The notes under the pieces are model-generated. The model saw only the letters and a list, made by a program, of their open reading frames with translations. It ran no database searches and was not told the DNA's origin. Below, one piece after another: positions 17,512-23,963 of a stretch of 64,000 nucleotides of DNA. Source of the stretch: Flavipsychrobacter sp. (GTDB taxonomy: Bacteria; Bacteroidota; Bacteroidia; Chitinophagales; Chitinophagaceae); assembly GCA_016786615.1 (NCBI GenBank), contig JAEUVX010000015.1, positions 1 to 64,000 of the forward strand. The letters run 5' to 3'. The position numbers and the translations under genes were made by a program. How positions within the stretch are numbered: position 1 is the stretch's first letter; each line of letters opens with the position of its first letter.

Positions 17512-18012
17512 TCACAGATTCATTTTGTATAGCCAATAGCGCACGCCAAATATCCTGTCTATTTCTTTATATACATTAAAGCCTAAGCTTTCATATATAT
17601 GCCGGGCGGCATCCATTACCTCAGATGTGTGCAGACCGATAATTTTTTCTCCATTTTCCCGCGCGTTGTCTATACACATGCAAGTAAGTTTTTTTCCGAT
17701 GCCCTGTCCGCGAAAATCAGGATGCACGCCTATCATTCTTATATATGACCAATCAGCAGGGTATATGTTTGTCGGGTTGCCATTACTTACCAGGAAGGCC
17801 ATACCTACAATACAGCCATCTATTTCTCCTACAAAAGCGCGTGAAATACTTAAAACCTCTTTCAGCTTATTGTCATCATGCAGGCTTGCATTCAGAGTGG
17901 CCCAGCCATCCTCAGGCAGCCTTTTTTCAAATTCAGAATAGGAAGCGATTTTCAAATCACTTAATTGCTTAATGTCCTCATACGTTGCACATCTGTATGA
18001 AATGGGCTGCAT
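17512..18012 (-). CDS. GNAT N-acetyltransferase
   Basis: 166 aa. The central region has the GNAT acetyl-CoA motif, with MIGVHPDFRGQGIGKKL (R/Q-x-x-G-x-G/A form), preceded by a beta strand VGMAFLVSN and followed by the helix CIDNARENG and ARHIYESLGFNVYKE. It should transfer acetyl from acetyl-CoA to an unknown amine. It lies in the accessory zone between the receptor gene and its remnant copy, with no neighbour on the same strand closer than about 240 bp. Confidence 0.9.
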   Translation of the reverse strand: MQPISYRCATYEDIKQLSDLKIASYSEFEKRLPEDGWATLNASLHDDNKLKEVLSISRAFVGEIDGCIVGMAFLVSNGNPTNIYPADWSYIRMIGVHPDFRGQGIGKKLTCMCIDNARENGEKIIGLHTSEVMDAARHIYESLGFNVYKEIDRIFGVRYWLYKMNL

Positions 18013-18182
18013 ATCTTGATTAATTTATGGTATTACAAAACATAACGTATAATAAGTGTGTGGGGACATGTTTAATTCTAATAAAACTAATAAATAACAT
18101 TGTAGCTTATAAAAGAACTCAATCTTCTCAAATCCTCCACTAGCCGGTTCGATATAGGTACCAACGGGATCACTCATACTCA

Positions 18183-18224
18183 GTCATTACGAAGAACGAA
18201 GTAACATGGTAATAACATGGGGTG
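18183..18224 (+). repeat. Degenerate dispersed GTCATT...ACATGGGGTG repeat, copy 1
   Basis: The sequence begins GTCATTACGAAGAACGAAG and ends AACATGGGGTG. The same order of words recurs at 20961-21026 and the second half at 21881-21910. It resembles the GTCATTGCGAGG-type intergenic repeat seen in many bacterial genomes. It lies in the 239-bp gap between the GNAT gene and the next hypothetical gene, where I see nothing else. Confidence 0.6.
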
Positions 18225-18251
18225 TTCCAGTCTTCCCTTCGGAACAAGCTA

Positions 18252-19421
18252 CTATTTAGCAGTATTAATAAGCTGCCAGATTTGTGCATTATAATTCTCC
18301 TTAGTTATCCCGGTTAACTTCTCAAGGGTTTTATAATACTTCTCATTCCCTTTTTCAAACGGGCCTACATTCATCAATTCCCATACACCTGCAAATCCTT
18401 TTTCCTTTTCTATTTTCTGTACCAATAATGCGTTTACAATATAATCTGCAGGGTTATTGAATCCTTTTGTTTTAAAACTAACAGGTGTCTCTTTTATGTC
18501 TACCCAGTTTGTATTTTTATCACTGGCTATCTGGGCTTTAAACTCATTGAATATTTCCTGCCAGCTTAATCCCCAACTACCACCATATAGATATGCGCAG
18601 CCCTCATCTACAGGTTTATTTACTTTACTTCTTTGGATGACCAAGCTCAACCTGTCGTGCCATAAGTCGTGTGGATCGAAGTTGCTGAAATCGGCATTGT
18701 TATTACCAAGCACTATCAATTTTTTATTGCCTGAAACAGCACCCCAAACATTAGTCTTCATACCATTATAGTCAGACTTGTATTCAACACCTACAAGCCT
18801 TTGCAGTTCTATAACGTTGTCGCAACAGTAAAATTCAACAATCTTATTTTCAACCTGTAGCTTTTTATCGAAGATAGATGTGAGTTTCTTAAACTCGTTT
18901 AGTTTGGTTTTGTTTAGCTCATTTTCATAATGAATAATATTATTGCCAAATGCCTCAGTCTTCCAGTTTTTAGTGTTCATTATTAATGGCGACGAGTATA
19001 TAAATGTATTACTATCGCGATGAGCCACCAGCGTGAAGCTGGCTCTTAAATAAGCTACATTGTTATCAGTGCCTATATACGATACCTGAATCAAATATCT
19101 ATTGTCTTTTATAGGACTGACATTGGTTAAATATGGTTTGTAGAAAAATTCATCTTTGAATCTCCTGTCTTTTTCAATACCGGCTATCTCATCGAGCAGT
19201 ATAAATGTTTCAACCTTTTGCTTTTCCAGGATAAATTTATTGTCCTCGTTTCCTTTCTGTGCCGCAGCCAGAAAAGCGTTTAGTGTAGATATAAGTAATT
19301 TGCTTTCACTACTGTCTTTTAATAAAACAATACCCGGATTTACTATTAGTGGATTGGATTGCGCATGTACAATCAGTACTGAAGAAAAGACAAATAGTAC
19401 CGTGGTTAGTATCTGTTTCAT
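18252..19421 (-). CDS. Secreted hypothetical protein with HDLWH motif
   Basis: 389 aa from the ATG at 19421, which places a signal peptide (MKQILTTVLFVFSSVLIVHAQ) at the start; an ATG at 19472 would add 17 residues in front. I do not recognise the family. The C-terminal half has HDLWHDRL (long-form residues 268-275) and, about 18 residues later, KPVDEGCAYLYGGSWG. This spacing of HxxxH and a downstream Glu resembles gluzincin metallopeptidases of the peptidase-MA type, but the catalytic Glu of HExxH is Asp. It may be a divergent or inactive peptidase; this is inference. It is a single gene in the accessory zone. Confidence 0.8.
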   Translation of the reverse strand: MKQILTTVLFVFSSVLIVHAQSNPLIVNPGIVLLKDSSESKLLISTLNAFLAAAQKGNEDNKFILEKQKVETFILLDEIAGIEKDRRFKDEFFYKPYLTNVSPIKDNRYLIQVSYIGTDNNVAYLRASFTLVAHRDSNTFIYSSPLIMNTKNWKTEAFGNNIIHYENELNKTKLNEFKKLTSIFDKKLQVENKIVEFYCCDNVIELQRLVGVEYKSDYNGMKTNVWGAVSGNKKLIVLGNNNADFSNFDPHDLWHDRLSLVIQRSKVNKPVDEGCAYLYGGSWGLSWQEIFNEFKAQIASDKNTNWVDIKETPVSFKTKGFNNPADYIVNALLVQKIEKEKGFAGVWELMNVGPFEKGNEKYYKTLEKLTGITKENYNAQIWQLINTAK

Positions 19422-19586
19422 TTTTTTGGGGAGTGAGTAGTTGAGAAATATTATAACTAATAGCCCCCTCATAAAATGAAAGTGCAGCTAAATGTAAATA
19501 ATATGGATATCTCTTTGACGGTATAGAAAATGTTTTAACATTTCTTGTTATACGACGAAGCGCTTATTATTAGCTGCTTCATCAAT

Positions 19587-19643
19587 ACCGTGTATCAGAC
19601 AGGCTTTATACCGAACTTAGCTTATAGGGTTGAGTTTCATTAG
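19587..19643 (+). pseudogene. 3' remnant of a TonB-dependent receptor gene
   Basis: In one frame these bases encode TVYQTGFIPNLAYRVEFH and a stop, the same residues that end the receptor gene at 17374. The DNA differs at synonymous positions (for example TAC/TAT, CAA/CAG and CCC/CCG), and no receptor reading frame continues upstream. It looks like the surviving end of a second, paralogous receptor whose body has been lost. Confidence 0.75.
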
Positions 19644-19668
19644 GGCGTAATGGTTTGAATACAATCCG
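19587..19668 (+). repeat. Receptor 3' end and flank, copy 2 of an 82-bp direct repeat
   Basis: This is the second copy of the 82-bp stretch at 17318-17399, in the same orientation, with the 25 bp after the stop codon identical. The two copies bracket the GNAT and HDLWH genes. The rest of the 322-bp gap between 19421 and 19744 shows no other gene. Confidence 0.85.
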
Positions 19669-19743
19669 AAATAAGCCTTCTGATTGTTGAAATTTCTATA
19701 AAAAAATGACTTATGGTCAATTTGATATGTTGAGGTGTATTTT

Positions 19744-20499
19744 TCAATCCTTAGATATCCCAAGTTGTGATTGCAACTCTTCAATAAGTTCTTGTTTCAC
19801 AGTATCCCTTTCCAACTCAGCTTGTCTCAATTCACGATCTAATAATGCCTTACTGTTAGAAATATTGGTTTGGGCTATTTCTTCTTTTACTTGCTTTTCG
19901 ATGTAGTGTTCATAGTCATTAATCCCATTAAAAGAATATTTCTGAGATTCAAAGCTTGCTTTATTATTAAAATGGTTAAAAATTTCATCGTCGAAAATTC
20001 CAATTACAGAAAACAACAGGAATAAAATCGGCCAAAAAGATTTTACTTTACTGAGAGTATTATTTGACACTAGTGACTTATTATTATTGATATGTCCAAA
20101 CTCTTCATTGAACATTACACGACAATTAAACAGTTGATCATAAAATAGTAAACTATCTCTAAGATCATCCACGAATGATTCAAAACTTCTTTTAAACGAT
20201 TCGTAATTAGAAATTGCACCAATAATAGCTAACGAAAACCCTACTATAAAGGAACCTTCTCTTTCAGAATAGTCTGTTAGAACTACATCATACCCACTTT
20301 TATTTGAGAAATTTTCACTAATCTTTTTTTGAATAAAATAGTATATAACCTGTCCATCATCTATAGTCTCACTTTCATCGTATTTCAGTCTTTCTCTGAC
20401 TCTTCGCTTTACATTTTTTTTCAAGGAATCGTAAGACTCGTACTTTAACTCTGTTTCATCAAACTTCAGTTCAAAATGGATTTTTGTTATTTGCTTCAT
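19744..20499 (-). CDS. Hypothetical membrane protein with C-terminal coiled coil
   Basis: 251 aa, visibly A+T-rich and Lys/Glu/Asn/Ser-rich compared with its neighbours. The N-terminal 70 residues are charged. Two hydrophobic segments (about 83-98, GSFIVGFSLAIIGAI, and 155-168, FWPILFLLFSVIGIF) could span the membrane, and the last 55 residues form a likely coiled coil (RELRQAELERDTVKQELIEELQSQ). I recognise no domain. It sits alone between the receptor remnant and the repeat-rich gap. The base composition suggests a different origin, though I have not computed it. Confidence 0.65.
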   Translation of the reverse strand: MKQITKIHFELKFDETELKYESYDSLKKNVKRRVRERLKYDESETIDDGQVIYYFIQKKISENFSNKSGYDVVLTDYSEREGSFIVGFSLAIIGAISNYESFKRSFESFVDDLRDSLLFYDQLFNCRVMFNEEFGHINNNKSLVSNNTLSKVKSFWPILFLLFSVIGIFDDEIFNHFNNKASFESQKYSFNGINDYEHYIEKQVKEEIAQTNISNSKALLDRELRQAELERDTVKQELIEELQSQLGISKD

Positions 20500-20714
20500 G
20501 TTGATTGGTATTAATAGTTATGTGTAAGCCAAACATAATATATATCAGCTATACAAACAATAGTAAGATATTTTTACTCTTACACAATCTACTAAAACCC
20601 TCTATACCCAATTCGCCTTTTGAAAGGGGATGTCGCCACGAAGTGCAGCGTAGTGGTGACAGGGTATGTTATACTCGTGCCGGTCTTGCTCGTTACGAGT
20701 GGACACACCCCTAA

Positions 20715-20731
20715 CCCCTCTCTGAGAGGGG
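20715..20731. repeat. Perfect inverted repeat CCCCTCTC-T-GAGAGGGG
   Basis: This is an 8-bp perfect inverted repeat with a 1-nt centre, within an ACCCCTAACCCCTCTC context. A second C/G-rich inverted repeat of the same style is at 20817-20838. It is probably a dispersed intergenic repeat. There is no following T-run and no gene end nearby, so a terminator role is unlikely. Confidence 0.6.
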
Positions 20732-20816
20732 AAGTGTTATTGCTTGCGCTGTGTTACCCGCCACGAGCCAACCACCCCGATTGGCAACGACATGCTCCGC
20801 ATATCTCCGCCAATAT

Positions 20817-20838
20817 CCCCTCCTAAAAACAGGAGGGG
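20817..20838. repeat. Inverted repeat CCCCTCCT-6nt-AGGAGGGG
   Basis: The arms are perfect over 8 bp with an AAAAAC loop. It resembles the inverted repeat at 20715-20731 in composition and lies 85 bp from it. It has no associated gene. Confidence 0.6.
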
Positions 20839-20864
20839 AACTTTGTTTGTGTGGTTGTCCCAAC

Positions 20865-20897
20865 TGTCCCAACTGTCCCACTGTCCCATTTGGGACA
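20865..20897. repeat. Tandem TGTCCCA units with palindrome, tract 1
   Basis: Several units of the form CAACTGTCCCA lead into TGTCCCA-TT-TGGGACA, a 7-bp perfect palindrome at 20882-20897. It is related to tracts at 21023-21066, 21908-21959 and 22321-22351, which use TGTCCAA instead. Confidence 0.65.
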
Positions 20898-20910
20898 ATT
20901 ATGTTTTTGA

Positions 20911-20934
20911 GTCCTCGTCAGGATTCAAACCTGA
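20911..20934 (-). other. tRNA 3'-end-like fragment
   Basis: On the minus strand the sequence reads TCAGG-TTTGAAT-CCTGA, a perfect 5-bp T stem with a T-loop-like 7-nt loop, then CGAGGAC, which would be the 3' acceptor strand of a tRNA beginning GTCCTCG. Bacteroidota tRNA-Arg genes with GTCCTCG acceptors are familiar to me. No D arm, anticodon arm or 5' acceptor strand is present upstream, so this is not a working tRNA. It may be a trace of an integration site. Confidence 0.5.
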
Positions 20935-20960
20935 AACCTTTTAGGTAAATACCCTACTCA

Positions 20961-21026
20961 CGTCATTGTGTGACATCCCGATACTTCGGGGCGAGGCACG
21001 AAGCAACCTCGCGATAACATGGGGTG
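20961..21026 (+). repeat. Dispersed GTCATTG...ACATGGGGTG repeat, copy 2
   Basis: It begins CGTCATTG, contains GCGAGGCACGAAGCAACCTCG and ends AACATGGGGTG. A small hairpin, CCCGA-TACT-TCGGG, interrupts the first half. It runs straight into tandem TGTCCAA units, as copy 3 at 21881-21910 also does. The two composite copies lie in the same orientation on either side of the gene at 21070-21855. Confidence 0.65.
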
Positions 21027-21066
21027 TCCAAAGTGTCCAAGTGTCCAACATTGGACAGTGGGACAG
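21023..21066. repeat. Tandem GTGTCCAA units with palindrome, tract 2
   Basis: Three GTGTCCAA-like units are followed by TGTCCAA-CA-TTGGACA (21042-21057), a perfect 7-bp inverted repeat, and then GTGGGACAG. It directly follows dispersed repeat copy 2 and ends 4 bp before the stop codon of the MORN/TonB-C gene. Confidence 0.7.
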
Positions 21067-21069
21067 TTA

Positions 21070-21855
21070 TTATAACTTGAATGTAATAGGCTGCGTCATA
21101 TACATTTTCTGTGGCTTCCCATCTACTTTGCCGGGTTGCCATTCCCTAAGAAGGCGTACAACCCGCAATGCCTCTTCATCAAGCATCGGATGTGCAGATT
21201 TAATAACCGTTGCCAGAATCATATCCCCTGTATCATCTATCAGAATAGCTATCTCCACCCTTCCTGCAATATTTTTAGCAACGCAATACTCCGGGTATTC
21301 AAGATTTCTGGAAAGGAATTTCGCAACATTCAATTTACATACAGGCACTTGTATATATTGTTCGTACCTTATCTCTTTACCTTTTTCATCAAATGTTCTT
21401 CCTGTTACTGTGCCATCAGGCATGTGGTGTTCTCTTGTTTTTACAGCGCCACTTGAGTAATAACCAACCAATTGCCCTACTCTTTTACCCAAAAAATAGT
21501 TTTCAGTAAACATCAATTTACCTGACGTTCGCCTGTAATGCTTCCACTCACCTATCCTTATATTATTATAGCAAACCCCTTCCTCTTCCACACTACCATC
21601 TTCATAATAGTATTTCTGATGACCATTCATTACCAGTTCACCTTTTCGTGATGTAAATCCACTGGAAACTAATATCCCGTCTTTCTTATATAACGCATAA
21701 GGTATCAGCGTATCTGTTTCAGGGGAAAACACAACATGGAATGCAGCATCATTAACAGCGCAGCTATCGCCATCTTTATTAAGATAAATAGTGTCTTGCT
21801 GGGCGTAACCACTGATGCAAATCAGTATAGACAATAGGGTTAAAAGACGTTTCAT
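21070..21855 (-). CDS. Secreted MORN-like repeat protein with TonB C-terminal domain
   Basis: 261 aa from the ATG at 21855, which gives a clean signal peptide (MKRLLTLLSILICISGYAQQ); the longer frame to 21966 runs through repeat DNA and is unlikely. The middle (about 85-165) has MORN/YwqK-like repeats such as GEWKHYRRTSGKLMF and GQLVGYYSSGAVK. The last 80 residues match the TonB C-terminal fold (VEIAILIDDTG ... ALRVVRLLREWQPGKVDGKPQ). There is no N-terminal anchor or Pro-rich linker, so classical energy transduction by this protein is doubtful. The gene is bounded by direct copies of a composite repeat, and a -7 box lies 3 nt before the start. Confidence 0.82.
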   Translation of the reverse strand: MKRLLTLLSILICISGYAQQDTIYLNKDGDSCAVNDAAFHVVFSPETDTLIPYALYKKDGILVSSGFTSRKGELVMNGHQKYYYEDGSVEEEGVCYNNIRIGEWKHYRRTSGKLMFTENYFLGKRVGQLVGYYSSGAVKTREHHMPDGTVTGRTFDEKGKEIRYEQYIQVPVCKLNVAKFLSRNLEYPEYCVAKNIAGRVEIAILIDDTGDMILATVIKSAHPMLDEEALRVVRLLREWQPGKVDGKPQKMYMTQPITFKL

Positions 21856-21858
21856 GGT

Positions 21859-21867
21859 GCAAAAATA
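21859..21867 (-). promoter_or_regulatory. -7 element abutting the MORN/TonB-C start codon
   Basis: The minus strand reads TATTTTTGC, a perfect -7 match, with only 3 nt before the ATG at 21855. If used, the transcript would be leaderless or the start would lie further inside. It also marks the longer upstream reading frame as non-coding. Confidence 0.45.
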
Positions 21868-21880
21868 GGGCACATAATTA

Positions 21881-21910
21881 AGCAAAGCAATCTCACGACA
21901 ACATGGGGTG
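21881..21910 (+). repeat. Dispersed repeat, partial copy 3
   Basis: It contains AGCAATCTCACGACAACATGGGGTG, the second half of the repeat at 20961-21026, in the same orientation. It continues directly into tandem TGTCCAA units. Confidence 0.6.
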
Positions 21911-21959
21911 TCCAAGTGTCCAACATGGGACACTTGGACACTTGGACACTTGAACACCC
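21908..21959. repeat. Tandem GTGTCCAA units with 14-bp inverted repeat, tract 3
   Basis: GTGTCCAAGTGTCC (21908-21921) and GGACACTTGGACAC (21928-21941) form a perfect 14-bp inverted repeat with a 6-nt loop, followed by two more TTGGACAC/TTGAACAC units. It lies between the MORN/TonB-C gene and the 102-aa gene. Confidence 0.75.
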
Positions 21960-21968
21960 TGTACAATA

Positions 21969-22277
21969 TCAGTTTTTATGTAGTGTTTCCAGTTCCATTT
22001 GTTTAAAGTCTGTTATCAGCTTCATGGCTGCTTGCAGGTGGCGTTTCACCTTTGCAGTTGTCAGGTGTATGCCGGCACTGGTATCAGTTGCCATTTTTAT
22101 GTGTGTAATAATATATTCCACCAGCGGGTAGGCTTCTTCATCGTTCAGGCATTTCAGTACGGTCTTGTAGCCATAGGTATTAGGCGGGTTGTCTGCTACG
22201 CCGTTTACTACCCTGTTGAGGTGAAATAATTGTTGTTGCTGATTCCACTCTACGAGTGTGTAGTTTTTGATTTTCAT
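21969..22277 (-). CDS. Hypothetical protein, 102 aa
   Basis: The protein begins MKIKNYTLVEWNQQQQLFHLNR and has a largely helical second half (ATDTSAGIHLTTAKVKRHLQAAMKLITDFKQME). There is no membrane segment or signal peptide. I do not recognise it. It is 75 bp downstream of the DUF3987 gene on the same strand, with repeat tract 4 between the two, so it may belong with that gene as an accessory pair. Confidence 0.6.
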   Translation of the reverse strand: MKIKNYTLVEWNQQQQLFHLNRVVNGVADNPPNTYGYKTVLKCLNDEEAYPLVEYIITHIKMATDTSAGIHLTTAKVKRHLQAAMKLITDFKQMELETLHKN

Positions 22278-22320
22278 GGTTATTGATTTTTTGTGATGAT
22301 TGTTACGAAATAATCAGATT

Positions 22321-22351
22321 GTCCCACTGTCCAACATTGGACACTTGGACA
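22321..22351. repeat. TGTCCAA/TTGGACA palindrome, tract 4
   Basis: It begins GTCCCACTGTCC and contains TGTCCAA-CA-TTGGACA (22328-22343), identical in form to the palindrome at 21042-21057, followed by a CTTGGACAC unit. It lies just before the stop codon of the DUF3987 gene. Confidence 0.7.
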
Positions 22352-22352
22352 C

Positions 22353-23789
22353 CTACGCTCTTTTTCTGTATGGGCAGTATGTCTTTATCCAGTTGTGTAC
22401 TGTAGATACCTTTCCCCCGCCAAACATGTGCTTTGCAATGTCGCGCACACTCCATCCTCTATCCCGCAGGTTGCAGCACTCTTCTTTTTCGTTGATGGTG
22501 CTGTTGTATTGCGTCAGGTTTGTTTTTTCTACACTCACAGGGCGTATCGGCTCTACCTCTTCAAACACTTTCAGGCTGTATTGCAGCAGCCATACGCTGA
22601 TGTCAAACGCCAGTTCAAAATCTCTGTCCTGACAGGTGATGACGCCCTCGTAGGGTTGTTCATCGTCCATGCGGCGCAGCATACTCAGTATCATGGCTAT
22701 GCGAAAGAAGATGTTGCCCATGCGGTGTATGGTGCCATCCAGCTTGTCGCTGATGTTGGTGCGTATATCGCGTTTGCGTTCGGCCATGGCGGCGGCAAAG
22801 CGTTGCTGCTGTGCATCGCTGAGGCGAAACTCGATGGGTTGCTGCAACAGTTCCAGTTGCTTGTACACTGCCAGCCATAGTATGCCCATATTGGTAACGA
22901 TGGGTTTGCGGTTGTTGCGCATGGCAAGGAAGGGATAGAGAAACTCGTCTGTGCCCTGTAGTATGTAGTAGCAAAAGCGGCTGAAGAGGCCGTTCTCTGC
23001 TGATGGTATGAGGTCTGTAAGCTGATCGTGTGTGCCGCTGAGTACTATGCTGAATTCGGGGCTGCTGATTTCGCACTCCTCGCGGTTGGTTTTGCGCACC
23101 AGGCTCACCGTCTCGTGGTGGAAGGCTTTGCGTAGTATATCGCTGAAGTTGTTGTCGCCACTGCGCAGCATCTCTGCCAGCGAATCGCTCTCTGTCTCGA
23201 AGATGATGCCCCTGCCCTCGTTCTGTTCCATCTGCATAATGAGTGCTGCTTTGGTACTGTTGGCGGGTATAAACAGGCGCAGCATTTTGGGCTCGGCAGG
23301 TGGTGCGGGTGGTTCGGCACGCTTGCCCTGCTCGTACAGTTTGCGTTGCTGTTCGTACACATCGCGCTGCTGCAGGTAGCTGCGTTGCATGTCCTGTGCC
23401 TGCTGCCGGCGATACTGATGTATGGGTTCGCCCAGGTGTCGGCACAGGCCCAATACGCCCTTGCCCAGCCCATAGCGGCCCAATACATAGCAATACAGAT
23501 TGGGGCGCAGTGCATCGCCCATGTAGTAACCAAATACATTGGGCATACAACCACTGAGCACACCGAGCGCACCTACCAGAAAGGCTTCTTTCTCTTGTTG
23601 CTCTTGCAGTGTATCCAGCGATACAGACAGGATGGCGGGTAGCGAGGTGAATACTTCGGGCAGCAGATAGCGAAAGTCTGAAACATACTGCTCGCCTGCT
23701 TGTTGGCGTTCCCGGGCTTCGTCTGTTCGTTTGCGGGCTTCTTCAAATCGTCGCTGGTTCTCTTCCAGCTCTTCATAGGATTTTTCCAT
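22353..23789 (-). CDS. DUF3987 NTPase-like protein with C-terminal helix-turn-helix
   Basis: 478 aa. The N-terminal 35 residues are a charged helix rich in Glu, Arg and Gln. A DUF3987-type P-loop domain follows (about 45-400). It has a Walker-A-like GRYGLGKG at 104-111, in which Gly replaces the usual Ser/Thr, a long coiled-coil insertion (about 125-160) and an acidic strand GIIFETESDSL that could be Walker B. The last 45 residues contain a helix-turn-helix, RGWSVRDIAKHMF ... STVHNWIKTY. DUF3987 proteins are often found on plasmids, phages and integrated elements and resemble replicative helicases or primases. The DNA is visibly more G+C-rich than the neighbours, suggesting transfer. Confidence 0.8.
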   Translation of the reverse strand: MEKSYEELEENQRRFEEARKRTDEARERQQAGEQYVSDFRYLLPEVFTSLPAILSVSLDTLQEQQEKEAFLVGALGVLSGCMPNVFGYYMGDALRPNLYCYVLGRYGLGKGVLGLCRHLGEPIHQYRRQQAQDMQRSYLQQRDVYEQQRKLYEQGKRAEPPAPPAEPKMLRLFIPANSTKAALIMQMEQNEGRGIIFETESDSLAEMLRSGDNNFSDILRKAFHHETVSLVRKTNREECEISSPEFSIVLSGTHDQLTDLIPSAENGLFSRFCYYILQGTDEFLYPFLAMRNNRKPIVTNMGILWLAVYKQLELLQQPIEFRLSDAQQQRFAAAMAERKRDIRTNISDKLDGTIHRMGNIFFRIAMILSMLRRMDDEQPYEGVITCQDRDFELAFDISVWLLQYSLKVFEEVEPIRPVSVEKTNLTQYNSTINEKEECCNLRDRGWSVRDIAKHMFGGGKVSTVHNWIKTYCPYRKRA

Positions 23790-23963
23790 TGGTGAAGGTT
23801 TTTAAGGTGATTAATTAATTTGTACAAATGTACAATAATTTTTAACATAATGATGTAAAGATGTTATCAACAGAATGTAGATATTGCTGTGGAATTGGTA
23901 TGAATGATGGTGAACCGAAGCGTTGTGTATAAATTCGTATCTTCAGTATAGATTCTTAATAAC

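Larger units (their letters stand above)
20500..21069. other. Repeat-rich gene-free gap
   Basis: No convincing gene is present. The stretch holds several inverted repeats: CCCCTCTC-T-GAGAGGGG at 20715-20731, CCCCTCCT-6nt-AGGAGGGG at 20817-20838 and a weaker one near 20628-20656. It also holds tandem CTGTCCCA units ending in a small palindrome (20882-20897), a tRNA 3'-end-like fragment (20911-20934) and a dispersed repeat (20961-21026). It reads like decayed mobile or repetitive DNA. Confidence 0.7.

Noticed and set aside
20911..20948. A complete tRNA gene
   Set aside because: Only the T arm and one acceptor strand are present; no D arm, anticodon arm or 5' acceptor strand can be found.
20865..21066. 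A CRISPR-like array from repeated TGTCCAA units
   Set aside because: Units are 7 to 8 bp, abut each other and have no spacers of even length; no cas genes are nearby.
21856..21966. A longer N-terminus for the MORN/TonB-C protein
   Set aside because: The extra codons read through a -7 element and repeat tract, and the internal ATG at 21855 gives a standard signal peptide.
22660..23550. A 296-codon minus-strand frame inside the DUF3987 gene
   Set aside because: It is a shifted frame of the G+C-rich DUF3987 gene, with Arg/Gln/Thr-rich low-complexity translation and no recognisable domain.
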